A stretch of DNA of 64,000 nucleotides from Nonomuraea angiospora (GTDB lineage: Bacteria; Actinomycetota; Actinomycetes; Streptosporangiales; Streptosporangiaceae), in the NCBI RefSeq assembly GCF_014873145.1, contig NZ_JADBEK010000001.1, positions 8,804,001-8,868,000 on the forward strand, given 5' to 3'. Position numbers and translations under genes: made by a program. This document shows positions 1 through 7,962 of this stretch, in pieces. Numbering within the stretch: the stretch's first letter is position 1; each line of letters opens with the position of its first letter. The notes beneath the pieces were generated by a model. That model ran no database searches. It was given only the letters and a program-made list of their open reading frames with translations, and had not been told where the DNA came from.

Positions 1-600
1 CTGGAGCGGCCCTCCATCGACGACGTGGGCCGGGTGCAGGCGTGGGTGCTCGGGCCGGGGCTGGGCACCGGGGAGTGGGCGCACGAGGTGGCCGCCCAGG
101 TGCTGGCCTCCGGCGTGCCCGTGCTGATCGACGCCGACGCGCTGACGCTGGTGGCCCGCGACCGCGGGCTGCTGCGGCGGTCGGCGCCCGTCCTGATCAC
201 GCCGCACGCCGGCGAGCTGGCGCGGCTCATCCGCGCCGACCGGGAGGACATCGAGGCCGCCCGGCTGGAACACGTCCGCCGGGCCGCGGCCGAGCTGGGC
301 GTCACCGTGCTGCTCAAGGGCTCCACCACGGTGGTGGCCGAGGAGTCGCGGCCGGTCCGGGTCAACGTCACGGGCACGTCCTGGCTGGCCACCGGGGGGA
401 CCGGCGACGTGCTGGCGGGAGTGGCAGGGGCGCTGCTCGCCCAGGGGCTGAGCTGCTACGACGCGGCGTCCTGCGGGGCGTTCCTGCACGGGCTCGCCGG
501 GCGGCGGGCCGCAGAGGGAGCGCCGCTGACCGCGGCCGACGTGGCCGCGGCGGTGCCGGCCGCCATCCGCGCGGTGACCGGCGGGGGCCGCTCGTCGTAG
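1..600 (+). CDS. nnr: NAD(P)H-hydrate dehydratase (C-terminal part, cut by window edge)
   Basis: ADP/ATP-dependent dehydratase domain that repairs hydrated NADH/NADPH, normally the C-terminal half of the bifunctional Nnr protein whose N-terminal half is the epimerase. The frame is open from base 1, so the start lies outside the window. Visible motifs are a nucleotide-site GPGLGTG, the DADAL segment, ITPHAGELARL and the family signature GGTGDVLAGVAGALLAQG near the C-terminus. It lies just upstream of alr, the usual actinobacterial order (nnr-alr-hydrolase-tsaE). The 54-bp gap to alr suggests one transcript. Family call is firm; whether the epimerase half is fused cannot be seen here. Confidence 0.9.
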   Translation: MERPSIDDVGRVQAWVLGPGLGTGEWAHEVAAQVLASGVPVLIDADALTLVARDRGLLRRSAPVLITPHAGELARLIRADREDIEAARLEHVRRAAAELGVTVLLKGSTTVVAEESRPVRVNVTGTSWLATGGTGDVLAGVAGALLAQGLSCYDAASCGAFLHGLAGRRAAEGAPLTAADVAAAVPAAIRAVTGGGRSS

Positions 601-654
601 GGGCGGGGGCGGAAATCGCGCTCGACCACCCGCGTGAGCTGCCACACTGGAGGG

Positions 655-1800
655 ATGTACTCCTCGATGGCCACACCGGCGCAGGCGCGGGTCGATCTGG
701 CCGCGATCAGGCACAACGTGGCCCTGCTCAAGGAGCGGGCCGGCGGTGCGGAGCTGATGGGCGCCGTCAAGGCCGACGCGTACGGGCACGGGCTGGTGCC
801 GGCGTCCGAGGCCGTGATCGAGGGAGGCGCGAGCCGGCTGGGCACCGCGTTCGTCCGGGAGGCGCTCGAGCTGCGCGCGGGCGGGGTGACCGCGCCGATC
901 CTGTCGTGGCTCATCACCCCGGGCGAGCCGCTGGACGAGGCTCTGGACAAGGACATCGAGCTGTCGGCCTCCGACGCGGGGCTGCTCGGCGAGATCGAGG
1001 CCGCCGCCCGCCGCACGGGGCGCACGGCCAGGCTCCACCTGGAGGCCGACACCGGCATGAGCAGGGGCGGCTCGCCGCTGGCCGCCTGGCAGGGGCTCGT
1101 CGACGCGGCGCTGAAGCTCCAGGCCGAGGGCGTCGTCGAGATCGTCGGCCTCTGGTCCCACCTCGCCTGCGCCGACATCCCCGGCCACCCGTCGATCGAG
1201 CAGCAGCAGGAGGCCTACCGCACGGCGCTGAAGCTGGCCGAGCGGGCCGGCGCTGCGGGCTCCCACGTGATCAGGCACCTGGCCAACTCCGCGGCCACCG
1301 TGACGCTTCCCGAGGCCCGCTACGACCTGGTCAGGCCCGGCATCGCGATGTACGGCCTGAGCCCCATCCCCGAGCTGGGCGACTTCGGGCTCAGGCCCGC
1401 GATGACGCTCGTGGCGCAGGCCGGGCTGGTCAAGCGGGTTCCGCAGGGCTCGGGCGTGTCATACGCTCACCTGTACGTCACCGACCGCGAGACCACGCTC
1501 GGCCTCGTGCCGCTCGGATACGCCGACGGGATCCTCAGGCACGCGACGGGGCGTGCCGAGGTGCTGGCCGGCGGGCGGCGCAGGTTGATCGCGGGCCGGG
1601 TGTGCATGGACCAGTTCATGATCGACATGGGCGACGACGCCCTGTCGGCGGGCGACGAGGTCGTGCTGTTCGGGCCCGGTGACGGGGGCGAGCCGACCGC
1701 TCAGGAGTGGGCGGATACTCTCGGCACGATCACGCATGAGATCGTGACCAGGATCGGGTCGCGCGTGCCGCGGGTCCACGAGCACAGGCGCTCGGGGTGA
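655..1800 (+). CDS. alr: alanine racemase
   Basis: PLP enzyme converting L- to D-alanine for peptidoglycan. The PLP-lysine motif VKADAYGHG puts Lys39 at the expected place, and the C-terminal domain has the GVSYAHLY tyrosine region, PLGYADG and the MDQFMIDMG segment. Length (381 aa) is normal. Start choice is uncertain: ATG 655 sits directly on GGAGGG (649-654), which would serve ATG 667 better (spacing 12), and GTG 634 is also in frame. Because the true protein probably begins within residues 1-5 of this model, function is unaffected. Confidence 0.93.
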   Translation: MYSSMATPAQARVDLAAIRHNVALLKERAGGAELMGAVKADAYGHGLVPASEAVIEGGASRLGTAFVREALELRAGGVTAPILSWLITPGEPLDEALDKDIELSASDAGLLGEIEAAARRTGRTARLHLEADTGMSRGGSPLAAWQGLVDAALKLQAEGVVEIVGLWSHLACADIPGHPSIEQQQEAYRTALKLAERAGAAGSHVIRHLANSAATVTLPEARYDLVRPGIAMYGLSPIPELGDFGLRPAMTLVAQAGLVKRVPQGSGVSYAHLYVTDRETTLGLVPLGYADGILRHATGRAEVLAGGRRRLIAGRVCMDQFMIDMGDDALSAGDEVVLFGPGDGGEPTAQEWADTLGTITHEIVTRIGSRVPRVHEHRRSG

Positions 1801-1845
1801 CGACGGGCACCTCGCGGCCGGCATGAGCGGAGAAGGATCGGGGAG

Positions 1846-2898
1846 ATGACGACGACAACACGGCGCAGGGTAGGCATCGCCGGCGCGCTCGTCGGTGCGG
1901 CTTCCGCCGGCGTCGCGGCGGCGGCGCTGGCCAAGCGGTACGCGGTCGGCCGGATCAGGCTGCGCCCCGACACCGAGGCCAGCGAGCCGTTCGGCGAGCT
2001 GCGGGGCAGGGAGCGCACGCTCGTCACCTCCGACGAGAAGGCGCTGCACGTCGAGATCGACGGGCCAGAAGATGCCGAGCTGACCGTCGTCTTCTGTCAC
2101 GGCTACTGCCTCAGCCTGGAGTCCTGGCACTACCAGCGCAAGGATCTGCGCGAAAACTACCGCCTGGTGCTGTGGGACCAGCGCTCGCACGGGCGCTCGC
2201 AGCGCGCGGGCGCCGACGGCAGCACGATCGACCGGCTGGGCGCCGACCTGGCCGAGGTGATCGAGCGGTTCGTGCCGGGCCCGTGCGTGCTGGTGGGCCA
2301 CTCCATGGGCGGCATGACGATCATGGCGCTGGCCGACAGCCACCCCGAGCTGTTCGCGGACAAGATCCGCGGCGTGGCGCTCATCGCGACCTCGGCGGGC
2401 AAGCTGGCCGAGCTCACGCTGGGCCTGCCCGCGATGGTGTCCAAGGCGGTGCACAAGATCGCCCCGTCCACGGTCTCGATCCTGGGCAAGGGCGGCGCCC
2501 TGGTCGACCGCACCCGCAGCGCGGGCAGCGACATCGCGTTCCTGATGACCCGCTACATGGGCTTCGGCGACTCCAAGAACGTCAGCCCGACCGTGGTCGA
2601 CTTCGCCGAGTCGATGATCAGGGCCACGCCGACCGAGGTGGTCGCCGACTTCTACCCCGCGCTGATGAACCACGACAAGCTCTCCGCGCTCGACGTCCTC
2701 GACCCGGTGCCGACCGCGATCATGGTGGGCGAGCGCGACTGGCTCACCCCGCCCGAGCACAGCAGGGCCATCGCCGCCGCGCTGCCCAAGGCGCAGTTCA
2801 CCGAGGTGCCCGACACCTCCCACCTCATCCAGCTGGAGCGGCCGGGCGCCGTCAACGACGCGCTGCGCGACCTGATCAAAAGGGTGGAGATGCAGTGA
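1846..2898 (+). CDS. alpha/beta-fold hydrolase, membrane-anchored
   Basis: 350-aa alpha/beta hydrolase. Residues about 9-30 form a hydrophobic Ala/Gly-rich helix after an Arg cluster (TRRRVGIAGALVGAASAG), a signal anchor or uncleaved signal. The catalytic set is visible: oxyanion HGY after FCHGY, nucleophile elbow GHSMGGM, acid in GERDWLTP and histidine in DTSHLIQLE. Substrate unknown. It sits between alr and tsaE and overlaps tsaE by four bases (GTGA), so the two are translationally coupled. This hydrolase-tsaE pairing is common in actinobacteria, but no functional link is established. Confidence 0.88.
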   Translation: MTTTTRRRVGIAGALVGAASAGVAAAALAKRYAVGRIRLRPDTEASEPFGELRGRERTLVTSDEKALHVEIDGPEDAELTVVFCHGYCLSLESWHYQRKDLRENYRLVLWDQRSHGRSQRAGADGSTIDRLGADLAEVIERFVPGPCVLVGHSMGGMTIMALADSHPELFADKIRGVALIATSAGKLAELTLGLPAMVSKAVHKIAPSTVSILGKGGALVDRTRSAGSDIAFLMTRYMGFGDSKNVSPTVVDFAESMIRATPTEVVADFYPALMNHDKLSALDVLDPVPTAIMVGERDWLTPPEHSRAIAAALPKAQFTEVPDTSHLIQLERPGAVNDALRDLIKRVEMQ

Positions 2899-3353
2899 GG
2901 CTCGCGACCGCCGAGGACATGCGCGCCTACGGCGCCCGCCTGGCCGGGCTGCTGCGCGCCGGAGACCTGCTCGTCCTGTCGGGCGCGCTCGGCGCCGGCA
3001 AGACCACGCTGGTGCAGGGCATCGCCGAAGGGCTCAAAGTACGCGGCCCGATCACCTCGCCCACGTTCGTGATCGCCCGGGTGCACCCGTCGCTGCGCCA
3101 GGGGCCGCCGCTCGTGCACGTGGACGCCTACCGGCTCGGCGGCGACCTGGAGGTCGACGACCTCGACCTGGACGCCTCCCTGGAAGACTCCGTCACCGTC
3201 GTGGAGTGGGGCGAGGGGCTGGTCGAGGGGCTGGCCGAGGACCGGCTGGAGATCCACATCGACCGCGAGGCGGGCGAGGAGGCCCGCCTTGTCACCCTGC
3301 GCGGCGTGGGTCCGCGATGGGCCGACACGCCGTCTGAGCCGGTAGAAGACTAA
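2895..3353 (+). CDS. tsaE: tRNA t6A biosynthesis ATPase TsaE
   Basis: P-loop ATPase of the TsaB-TsaD-TsaE complex that makes threonylcarbamoyladenosine at tRNA position 37. Walker A is GALGAGKTTLVQG, followed by the family segments ITSPTFVIARVH, HVDAYRLGG and VVEWGEGL. 152 aa, normal size. The GTG start overlaps the hydrolase stop (GTGA), giving translational coupling. The other complex members tsaB and tsaD lie 2.4-3.5 kb downstream, separated by a sortase pair and a kinase-fold gene, so the cluster is interrupted here. Confidence 0.93.
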   Translation: MRLATAEDMRAYGARLAGLLRAGDLLVLSGALGAGKTTLVQGIAEGLKVRGPITSPTFVIARVHPSLRQGPPLVHVDAYRLGGDLEVDDLDLDASLEDSVTVVEWGEGLVEGLAEDRLEIHIDREAGEEARLVTLRGVGPRWADTPSEPVED

Positions 3354-3386
3354 AACCGCCGTCAATTTTCGGCAATACTGGCACCC

Positions 3387-3412
3387 TTGACGTACCAGGC
3401 CAAAGATATAAA
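3387..3412 (+). promoter_or_regulatory. candidate promoter of the surface-protein/sortase pair
   Basis: TTGACG (3387-3392) and TATAAA (3407-3412) stand out in an unusually AT-rich patch, but the 14-bp spacing is short, so the exact elements are uncertain. The intergenic stretch 3354-3512 also contains AGGAGGGG at 3456-3463 with no in-frame standard start nearby; nothing else recognisable. Confidence 0.3.
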
Positions 3413-3512
3413 TCATGATCGTTGGTCAGGGATTGGCCCAGATTTTCTGGGTATCAGGAGGGGCGACATCCATATTTCTGATGGATGCTGGGTCGTAGGA
3501 CGGCGGAGTGGG

Positions 3513-4199
3513 GTGCGGCCGGTGCTCAGGGTCAGGCGAGTCGCGTATGCGGGAGCCATCGTCATGGTCGGTCTGACCGGCTGCACGGCCTCAGCCGAGA
3601 CAAATCCAACAGGCACAGCCACGCCCACCACCACAGCCAGCGGCACCGCCGCCCCGACCGCGACCGCCACGGGCAGCCCGCGGCCCACGACCACCAGGCA
3701 GACCATCTCGGTCCAGCTCAACCCCGACCGCGTCACCGCGGGGGAGACCTCCAAGGTGTGGATCCTGGCCAACTGCCCCGTGCCGACCGGCGGCCCGGCG
3801 CACACCGGCACCGGGACCTCGCGGGCGTTCGTCAACGGCGTCGTGCTCAACCCGGTCGCCGGGGCCTCGGCGACCCCCACCGCGACCGCCACGCCCGCCA
3901 ACGGCTCGCCCTGGGTGCGCGGCGAGGCGCAGGTCTCGGGAACGGTCCGGCGCGGCTCCTACCGCGTCGACGTCAAGTGCGACGGCACCAACGACATGGG
4001 CCGCGCCACCCTCAGGGTCGCCGCGGAAGAGGCCGTGCCGTCCACCGTGCCGAGCAAGGCGCCCAAGGCGGGCGGCGGCGGCACGTACGGGATGGACGCG
4101 AGCGACGACTCCTCGATCCCGTTCGGCCCCGCGGGCGTGCTGGTCGGCCTCGCCCTGGTCGCGGGCATCGGCTTCGCGGTCAAGCGCCGCAAGGCGTAG
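3513..4199 (+). CDS. putative surface lipoprotein/membrane-anchored protein next to a sortase
   Basis: About 228 aa. The chosen GTG (GGAG at 3505-3508) gives a compact lipoprotein-type signal: basic start, hydrophobic stretch, then lipobox LTGC. A long Thr/Pro/Ala-rich linker follows, then an Ig-like middle (DRVTAGETSKVWILANCP) and a C-terminal membrane helix with a basic tail (GVLVGLALVAGIGFAVKRR). No LPXTG-type sorting motif is visible before the helix. The gene ends two bases before the sortase gene, so they are co-transcribed. It could be a sortase-dependent surface protein or an independently anchored one; I do not recognise a family. Confidence 0.75.
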   Translation: MRPVLRVRRVAYAGAIVMVGLTGCTASAETNPTGTATPTTTASGTAAPTATATGSPRPTTTRQTISVQLNPDRVTAGETSKVWILANCPVPTGGPAHTGTGTSRAFVNGVVLNPVAGASATPTATATPANGSPWVRGEAQVSGTVRRGSYRVDVKCDGTNDMGRATLRVAAEEAVPSTVPSKAPKAGGGGTYGMDASDDSSIPFGPAGVLVGLALVAGIGFAVKRRKA

Positions 4200-4201
4200 C
4201 G

Positions 4202-4738
4202 ATGGCCCGCCCTGGACGGGTGGTGCTCGCCGGCGCCGCAACGGGCCTGCTGCTGGTCGCGTTCGGCAAGGGCATGCAGACCGGCACCACGCCCACCGCG
4301 TCGATCGTGCCCGAGAGCATCGACATCCCCTCGATCGACGTCGACGCACCGCTCATGAAGCTCGGGTTGTCGAAGGACGGCGAGGTCGAGCTGCCCCCGT
4401 ACGAGAAGCCGAAGGTGGCCGGCTGGTACACCGGCAGCGCCGTGCCCGGCGAGAAGGGCGCCTCGGTGATCATCGGCCACGTCGACACCAAGACCGCCCC
4501 CGCCGTGTTCTACAAGCTCAGGCAGTTACGCAAGGGCGAGACCGTCAAGGTCGAGCGCAGTGACGGCAAGGTCGTGAGCTTCAAGGTCGACCACATCGAG
4601 CAGGTGCACAAGGACAGCTTCCCCACCAGGCGCGTCTACCTGGAGGACGGGCTCAAGCTGGTCACCTGCGGCGGCAAGTTCGACTACGCCAAGGGCGAAT
4701 ACCTGGACAACATCATCGTGTACGCCTCCCGCGCCTGA
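4202..4738 (+). CDS. sortase (class E/F-type)
   Basis: Extracytoplasmic cysteine transpeptidase. An N-terminal hydrophobic segment (residues 7-22) anchors it, and the sortase barrel follows with the catalytic His in IIGHVDT (H93) and Cys in KLVTCGG (C156). The VTCGG-FD signature and short length (178 aa) resemble the single-domain class F sortases of actinobacteria. The usual catalytic Arg after the Cys is not obvious: the segment after FD reads AKGEYLDNIIVYASR, with Leu where many relatives have Arg. The neighbour upstream (3513-4199) is a putative surface protein. Confidence 0.88.
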   Translation: MARPGRVVLAGAATGLLLVAFGKGMQTGTTPTASIVPESIDIPSIDVDAPLMKLGLSKDGEVELPPYEKPKVAGWYTGSAVPGEKGASVIIGHVDTKTAPAVFYKLRQLRKGETVKVERSDGKVVSFKVDHIEQVHKDSFPTRRVYLEDGLKLVTCGGKFDYAKGEYLDNIIVYASRA

Positions 4739-4783
4739 AAAACGGTTTGCGCTCCCTTTCCCCTCGTCCAGGATCATGGACGA

Positions 4784-5713
4784 GTGAGTGTGAACACCAG
4801 CCCGCCCGCGTCGGGCGTACGCCTGCCCTGGGAGTCCGTGCACCCGCAGGTGCGCGCGGCGGTCGAGGACTTCCTCGGGGCGCGCGTGGCCGAGGCGGTC
4901 ACCCAGCCCGGCGGCTTCTCGCCGGCGGCCGCGGTCCGCCTGCGCGCGGACAACGGCAGGCGCGCCTTCGTCAAGGCCATCGGCCCCGAACCGAACGCCG
5001 ACAGCGTCCGCCTCTACCGCGCCGAGCTGGAGATCGCCGCCGCGCTGCCGGACTCCGTGCCCGCGCCCAGGCTGCTGACCGGCTTCGAGCTGGAGGGGTG
5101 GGTCGCGCTGGTCTTCGAGGACGTCGAGGGGGCGTCTCCCGAGCTGCCCTGGCGGCGGGACCAGCTCGACCGGGTGCTCGGCGCCGTCAGGCGGATGTCG
5201 GCCGAGCTCACCCCCGCCCCGATCGCCGCGCCGCCCATAGCCGAGGCTCTCGACTCGTCGTTCCGCGGCTGGCGCCGCCTGCTGGAGGAGGACACCGCCG
5301 GGCTCGACCCGTGGGCGCTGCGCCACCTCGACGAGCTGGCCGAGCTCGAGTCCGGCTGGGCCGCGGCGGCGGCCGGCGACACCCTGCTCCACCGCGACCT
5401 GCGGGCCGACAACATCCTGCTCAGCGGCGAGCGCGTCTACGTCGTCGACTGGCCGTGGGCCTGCGTGGGCGCGCCCTGGGTCGATCTGGTGGCCATGCTG
5501 CCGTCGGTCGGCATGCAGGGCGGGCCGATGCCGCACGAGCTGTTCACCGATCCCGACCCCGCGGTGACCGCGTTCGTCGCCGGGCTCTGCGGCTACTTCG
5601 TCCGTCACGGCCGCCTGCCGGACCCGCCGGGACTGCCCACGGTCAGGGCGTTCCAGCGGGCGCAGGGGGTGGTCGCGCTCGACTGGCTCAAGCGTCGTAC
5701 GGGCTGGTCTTGA
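4784..5713 (+). CDS. phosphotransferase of the APH/kinase-like fold
   Basis: 309-aa aminoglycoside phosphotransferase/choline kinase-like protein. The catalytic loop is LLHRDLRADNILL and the metal-binding Asp is in VYVVDWPWACVG. An N-lobe lysine lies in RRAFVKAIG. Substrate unknown; such single genes next to tsaB are common in actinobacteria and need not confer resistance. The GTG start is inferred; a second GTG lies two codons on. It separates the sortase pair from tsaB-rimI-tsaD. Confidence 0.82.
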   Translation: MSVNTSPPASGVRLPWESVHPQVRAAVEDFLGARVAEAVTQPGGFSPAAAVRLRADNGRRAFVKAIGPEPNADSVRLYRAELEIAAALPDSVPAPRLLTGFELEGWVALVFEDVEGASPELPWRRDQLDRVLGAVRRMSAELTPAPIAAPPIAEALDSSFRGWRRLLEEDTAGLDPWALRHLDELAELESGWAAAAAGDTLLHRDLRADNILLSGERVYVVDWPWACVGAPWVDLVAMLPSVGMQGGPMPHELFTDPDPAVTAFVAGLCGYFVRHGRLPDPPGLPTVRAFQRAQGVVALDWLKRRTGWS

Positions 5714-5742
5714 CTTTTGGAGGCGGCGGGCCGTACGGCGGG

Positions 5743-5748
5743 TAGGCT
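5743..5748 (+). promoter_or_regulatory. candidate -10 element for leaderless tsaB
   Basis: TAGGCT lies eight bases before the GTG of tsaB, with no Shine-Dalgarno between. That is the actinobacterial leaderless arrangement. No clear -35 at 17 bp. Confidence 0.4.
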
Positions 5749-5756
5749 AGACAGCC

Positions 5757-6401
5757 GTGCTGGTCCTGGCCTTTGATACCGCGACACCCGCCGTCACCGC
5801 CGCGCTCCACGACGGAGGGCGGGTGCTCGCCGAGCACACGACGATCGACGCCCGGCGTCACGGCGAGCTGCTCGTCCCCACCATCCAACACGTGCTGGCC
5901 GAGGCGGGCGCCGCGCTGCGCGACGTGACCGCCGTCGTGGCGGGCAGCGGCCCCGGCCCCTACACCGGGCTGCGCGTCGGGCTGATGACCGCGCAGGGGC
6001 TCGCCACCACGCTGGGCGTCCCCGCGTACGGCATCTGCACGCTCGACGCCGTCGCCTACGGCAGCGGGCTCGCCGAGCCGTTCCTGGTGGCCACCGACGC
6101 GCGGCGCAAAGAGGTGTTCTGGGCGCGCTACGCCGACATGCGCACCCGGCTCGACGGGCCCTTCGTCGACCGTCCCGCCGACGTGCCCGTGGACGGGCTG
6201 CCGGTCGTGGGCGCCGGCGCCGGGCTCTACACCGAGATCCTCGGCGAGAGCGACGCGCCCCCCTACCCCTACGCCGGGGCCCTGGCCGCGCTCGCGGCCG
6301 AGCGGCTCGCCCAGGGCACGCTGCTCGACCCGCCCCGCCCGATCTACCTGCGCAGACCCGACGCCGTCGTGCCCGGGGCGCCCAAGCGGGTGACGGCGTG
6401 A
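5757..6401 (+). CDS. tsaB: tRNA t6A biosynthesis protein TsaB
   Basis: ASKHA-fold partner of TsaD in t6A synthesis. It starts with the phosphate-binding LVLAFDTATPAV and carries GSGPGPYTGLRVGL, the TsaB hallmark, then DARRKEVFWARY. 214 aa. The reading frame overlaps rimI by four bases (GTGA), so tsaB-rimI-tsaD form one translationally coupled operon. The GTG start is fixed by the family N-terminus. Confidence 0.93.
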   Translation: MLVLAFDTATPAVTAALHDGGRVLAEHTTIDARRHGELLVPTIQHVLAEAGAALRDVTAVVAGSGPGPYTGLRVGLMTAQGLATTLGVPAYGICTLDAVAYGSGLAEPFLVATDARRKEVFWARYADMRTRLDGPFVDRPADVPVDGLPVVGAGAGLYTEILGESDAPPYPYAGALAALAAERLAQGTLLDPPRPIYLRRPDAVVPGAPKRVTA

Positions 6402-6844
6402 ACCTCCGGCCGATGACCGAGGCCGACCTGCCGGCGGTCATGTCGATCGAGCGGGCCACTTTCCCGCTCGACGCGTGGAGCGAGGGCATGATGCGCGGCG
6501 AGCTGGCCGACATGCCGCGCTCGCGCCACTACGTGGTGGCCCTCGTGGACGGCGAGATCATCGGCTACGCCGGGCTCGCCTCCGCCTCCGACCAGGCCGA
6601 CGTGCAGACCATCGCGGTGCTGGAGAAGCACCAGGGCACCGGCATCGGCGGCGCCCTGCTGACCGAGCTGCTGGCCGAGGCGGGCCGCAGGGGAGCGCGG
6701 GAGATCTTCCTGGAAGTACGCGCCGACAACCCGCGCGCGCAGGGCGTCTACCGGCATTACGGGTTCGAGGAGATCGGCACCCGCCGCCGCTACTACGACG
6801 ACGGCACCGACGCGATCATGATGAGAAGGAATCTTGATGACTGA
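6398..6844 (+). CDS. rimI: ribosomal protein S18-alanine N-acetyltransferase
   Basis: GNAT-fold acetyltransferase, 148 aa. It opens with [16 protein letters not shown], has the acetyl-CoA loop [18 protein letters not shown] and the conserved [18 protein letters not shown] block typical of RimI. Position between tsaB and tsaD is the standard one. Start GTG overlaps tsaB; the end overlaps tsaD by eight bases. Confidence 0.9.
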   Translation: MNLRPMTEADLPAVMSIERATFPLDAWSEGMMRGELADMPRSRHYVVALVDGEIIGYAGLASASDQADVQTIAVLEKHQGTGIGGALLTELLAEAGRRGAREIFLEVRADNPRAQGVYRHYGFEEIGTRRRYYDDGTDAIMMRRNLDD

Positions 6845-7868
6845 CGAACCGCTGGTCCTGGGCATCGAGACCTCCTGCGACGAGACCGGCATCGGCATCG
6901 TCAGGGGCCACGCCCTGCTGGCCAACACGATCGCCTCCAGCATGGACGAGCACGCCCGCTACGGCGGCGTGGTGCCCGAGGTGGCCTCGCGCGCCCACCT
7001 GGAGGCCATGACGCCGACCGTGGAGGCCGCGCTGGCCGCGGCCGGCCTGAAGTTCTCCGACATCGACGCCATCGCCGTCACCGCCGGCCCGGGGCTGGCG
7101 GGGGCGCTGCTGGTGGGCGTGGCCGCCGCCAAGTCCTACGCGCTGGGCCTCGGCGTGCCCCTCTACGGCGTCAACCACCTGGCCGCCCACGTGGCCGTCG
7201 ACCAGCTCGAACACGGGCCGCTGCCCAAGCCGTGCATCGCCCTGCTCGTGTCGGGTGGCCACTCCTCGCTGCTGCTCGTGCCCGACGTGGCCTCGGACGT
7301 GATCTCGCTCGGCTCGACGGTAGACGACGCGGCCGGCGAGGCGTTCGACAAGGTCGCGCGGGTGCTGGGGCTGCCGTTCCCCGGCGGGCCGCACATCGAC
7401 CGGGCCGCGCGCGACGGCTCGGGCGCGGCGATCACGTTCCCGCGCGGCAAGATCGACGACGGGACGCTCGACTTCTCCTTCTCCGGGCTCAAGACGGCCG
7501 TGGCGCGCTGGGTCGAGGCCCGCGAGGCGTCCGGGGAGTCGATCCACGTGCCCGACGTGGCCGCCTCGTTCCAGGAGGCCGTGGTCGACGTGCTGACCCG
7601 CAAGGCGCTTCAGGCGTGCCGGAAGTACGACGTGCACGACCTGCTGATCGGGGGTGGCGTGGCGGCCAACTCGCGGCTGCGCGCGCTGGCCCAGGAGCGG
7701 TGCGACGCGGCCGGCGTACGGCTGCGTGTGCCCCGTCCCGGGCTGTGCACCGACAACGGCGCGATGGTCGCCGCCCTGGGCTCCGACCTGGTCGCGGCCG
7801 GGATCACGCCGTCGACGCTGGAGATCCCCGCCGACTCGTCGCTGCCGATCACGACCGTCCACGTGTGA
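6837..7868 (+). CDS. tsaD: tRNA N6-threonylcarbamoyltransferase TsaD
   Basis: Catalytic subunit of t6A synthesis, 343 aa. Family hallmarks: [15 protein letters not shown] at the N-terminus, metal-binding His114 and His118 in [24 protein letters not shown], and the C-terminal [15 protein letters not shown] 6837 is chosen because AGAAGGA lies at 6824-6830; an in-frame TTG 6834 is an alternative. It overlaps rimI by eight bases. A hairpin follows directly. Confidence 0.95.
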   Translation: MTDEPLVLGIETSCDETGIGIVRGHALLANTIASSMDEHARYGGVVPEVASRAHLEAMTPTVEAALAAAGLKFSDIDAIAVTAGPGLAGALLVGVAAAKSYALGLGVPLYGVNHLAAHVAVDQLEHGPLPKPCIALLVSGGHSSLLLVPDVASDVISLGSTVDDAAGEAFDKVARVLGLPFPGGPHIDRAARDGSGAAITFPRGKIDDGTLDFSFSGLKTAVARWVEAREASGESIHVPDVAASFQEAVVDVLTRKALQACRKYDVHDLLIGGGVAANSRLRALAQERCDAAGVRLRVPRPGLCTDNGAMVAALGSDLVAAGITPSTLEIPADSSLPITTVHV

Positions 7869-7897
7869 GGGCCGTGCTGTCGATGACGGCACGGCCC
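7869..7897 (+). terminator. hairpin terminator between convergent tsaD and coiled-coil gene
   Basis: GGGCCGTGC (7869-7877) pairs perfectly with GCACGGCCC (7889-7897) over an 11-base loop, starting right after the tsaD stop. No T-run; in high-GC actinomycetes such stems can still terminate, in both directions. Confidence 0.6.
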
Positions 7898-7904
7898 CGG
7901 ACAC

Positions 7905-7932
7905 CGGTCCTCGGTCCTCGGTCCTCGGTCCT
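7905..7932. repeat. four tandem copies of a 7-bp unit (CGGTCCT)
   Basis: Four perfect contiguous CGGTCCT copies in the short gap between convergent genes. Looks like simple slippage; no function seen. Confidence 0.85.
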
Positions 7933-7962
7933 GACGAGTGTCAGCCCTTTGGCCCCGGGGGC

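Noticed and set aside
3456..3498. Strong ribosome site followed by a 5-codon ORF (MDAGS)
   Set aside because: Spacing from the site to its ATG is about 17 bases and the ORF is trivial; no evidence of a leader peptide.
3485..4738. A single frame joining the surface-protein region to the sortase
   Set aside because: The 5' part translates to Arg/His-rich nonsense; the sortase starts at its own ATG 4202 and the surface protein occupies another frame.
7905..7932. CGGTCCT x4 as a regulatory iteron
   Set aside because: Short perfect repeat in a convergent gap with no promoter or origin nearby; simple slippage is enough.
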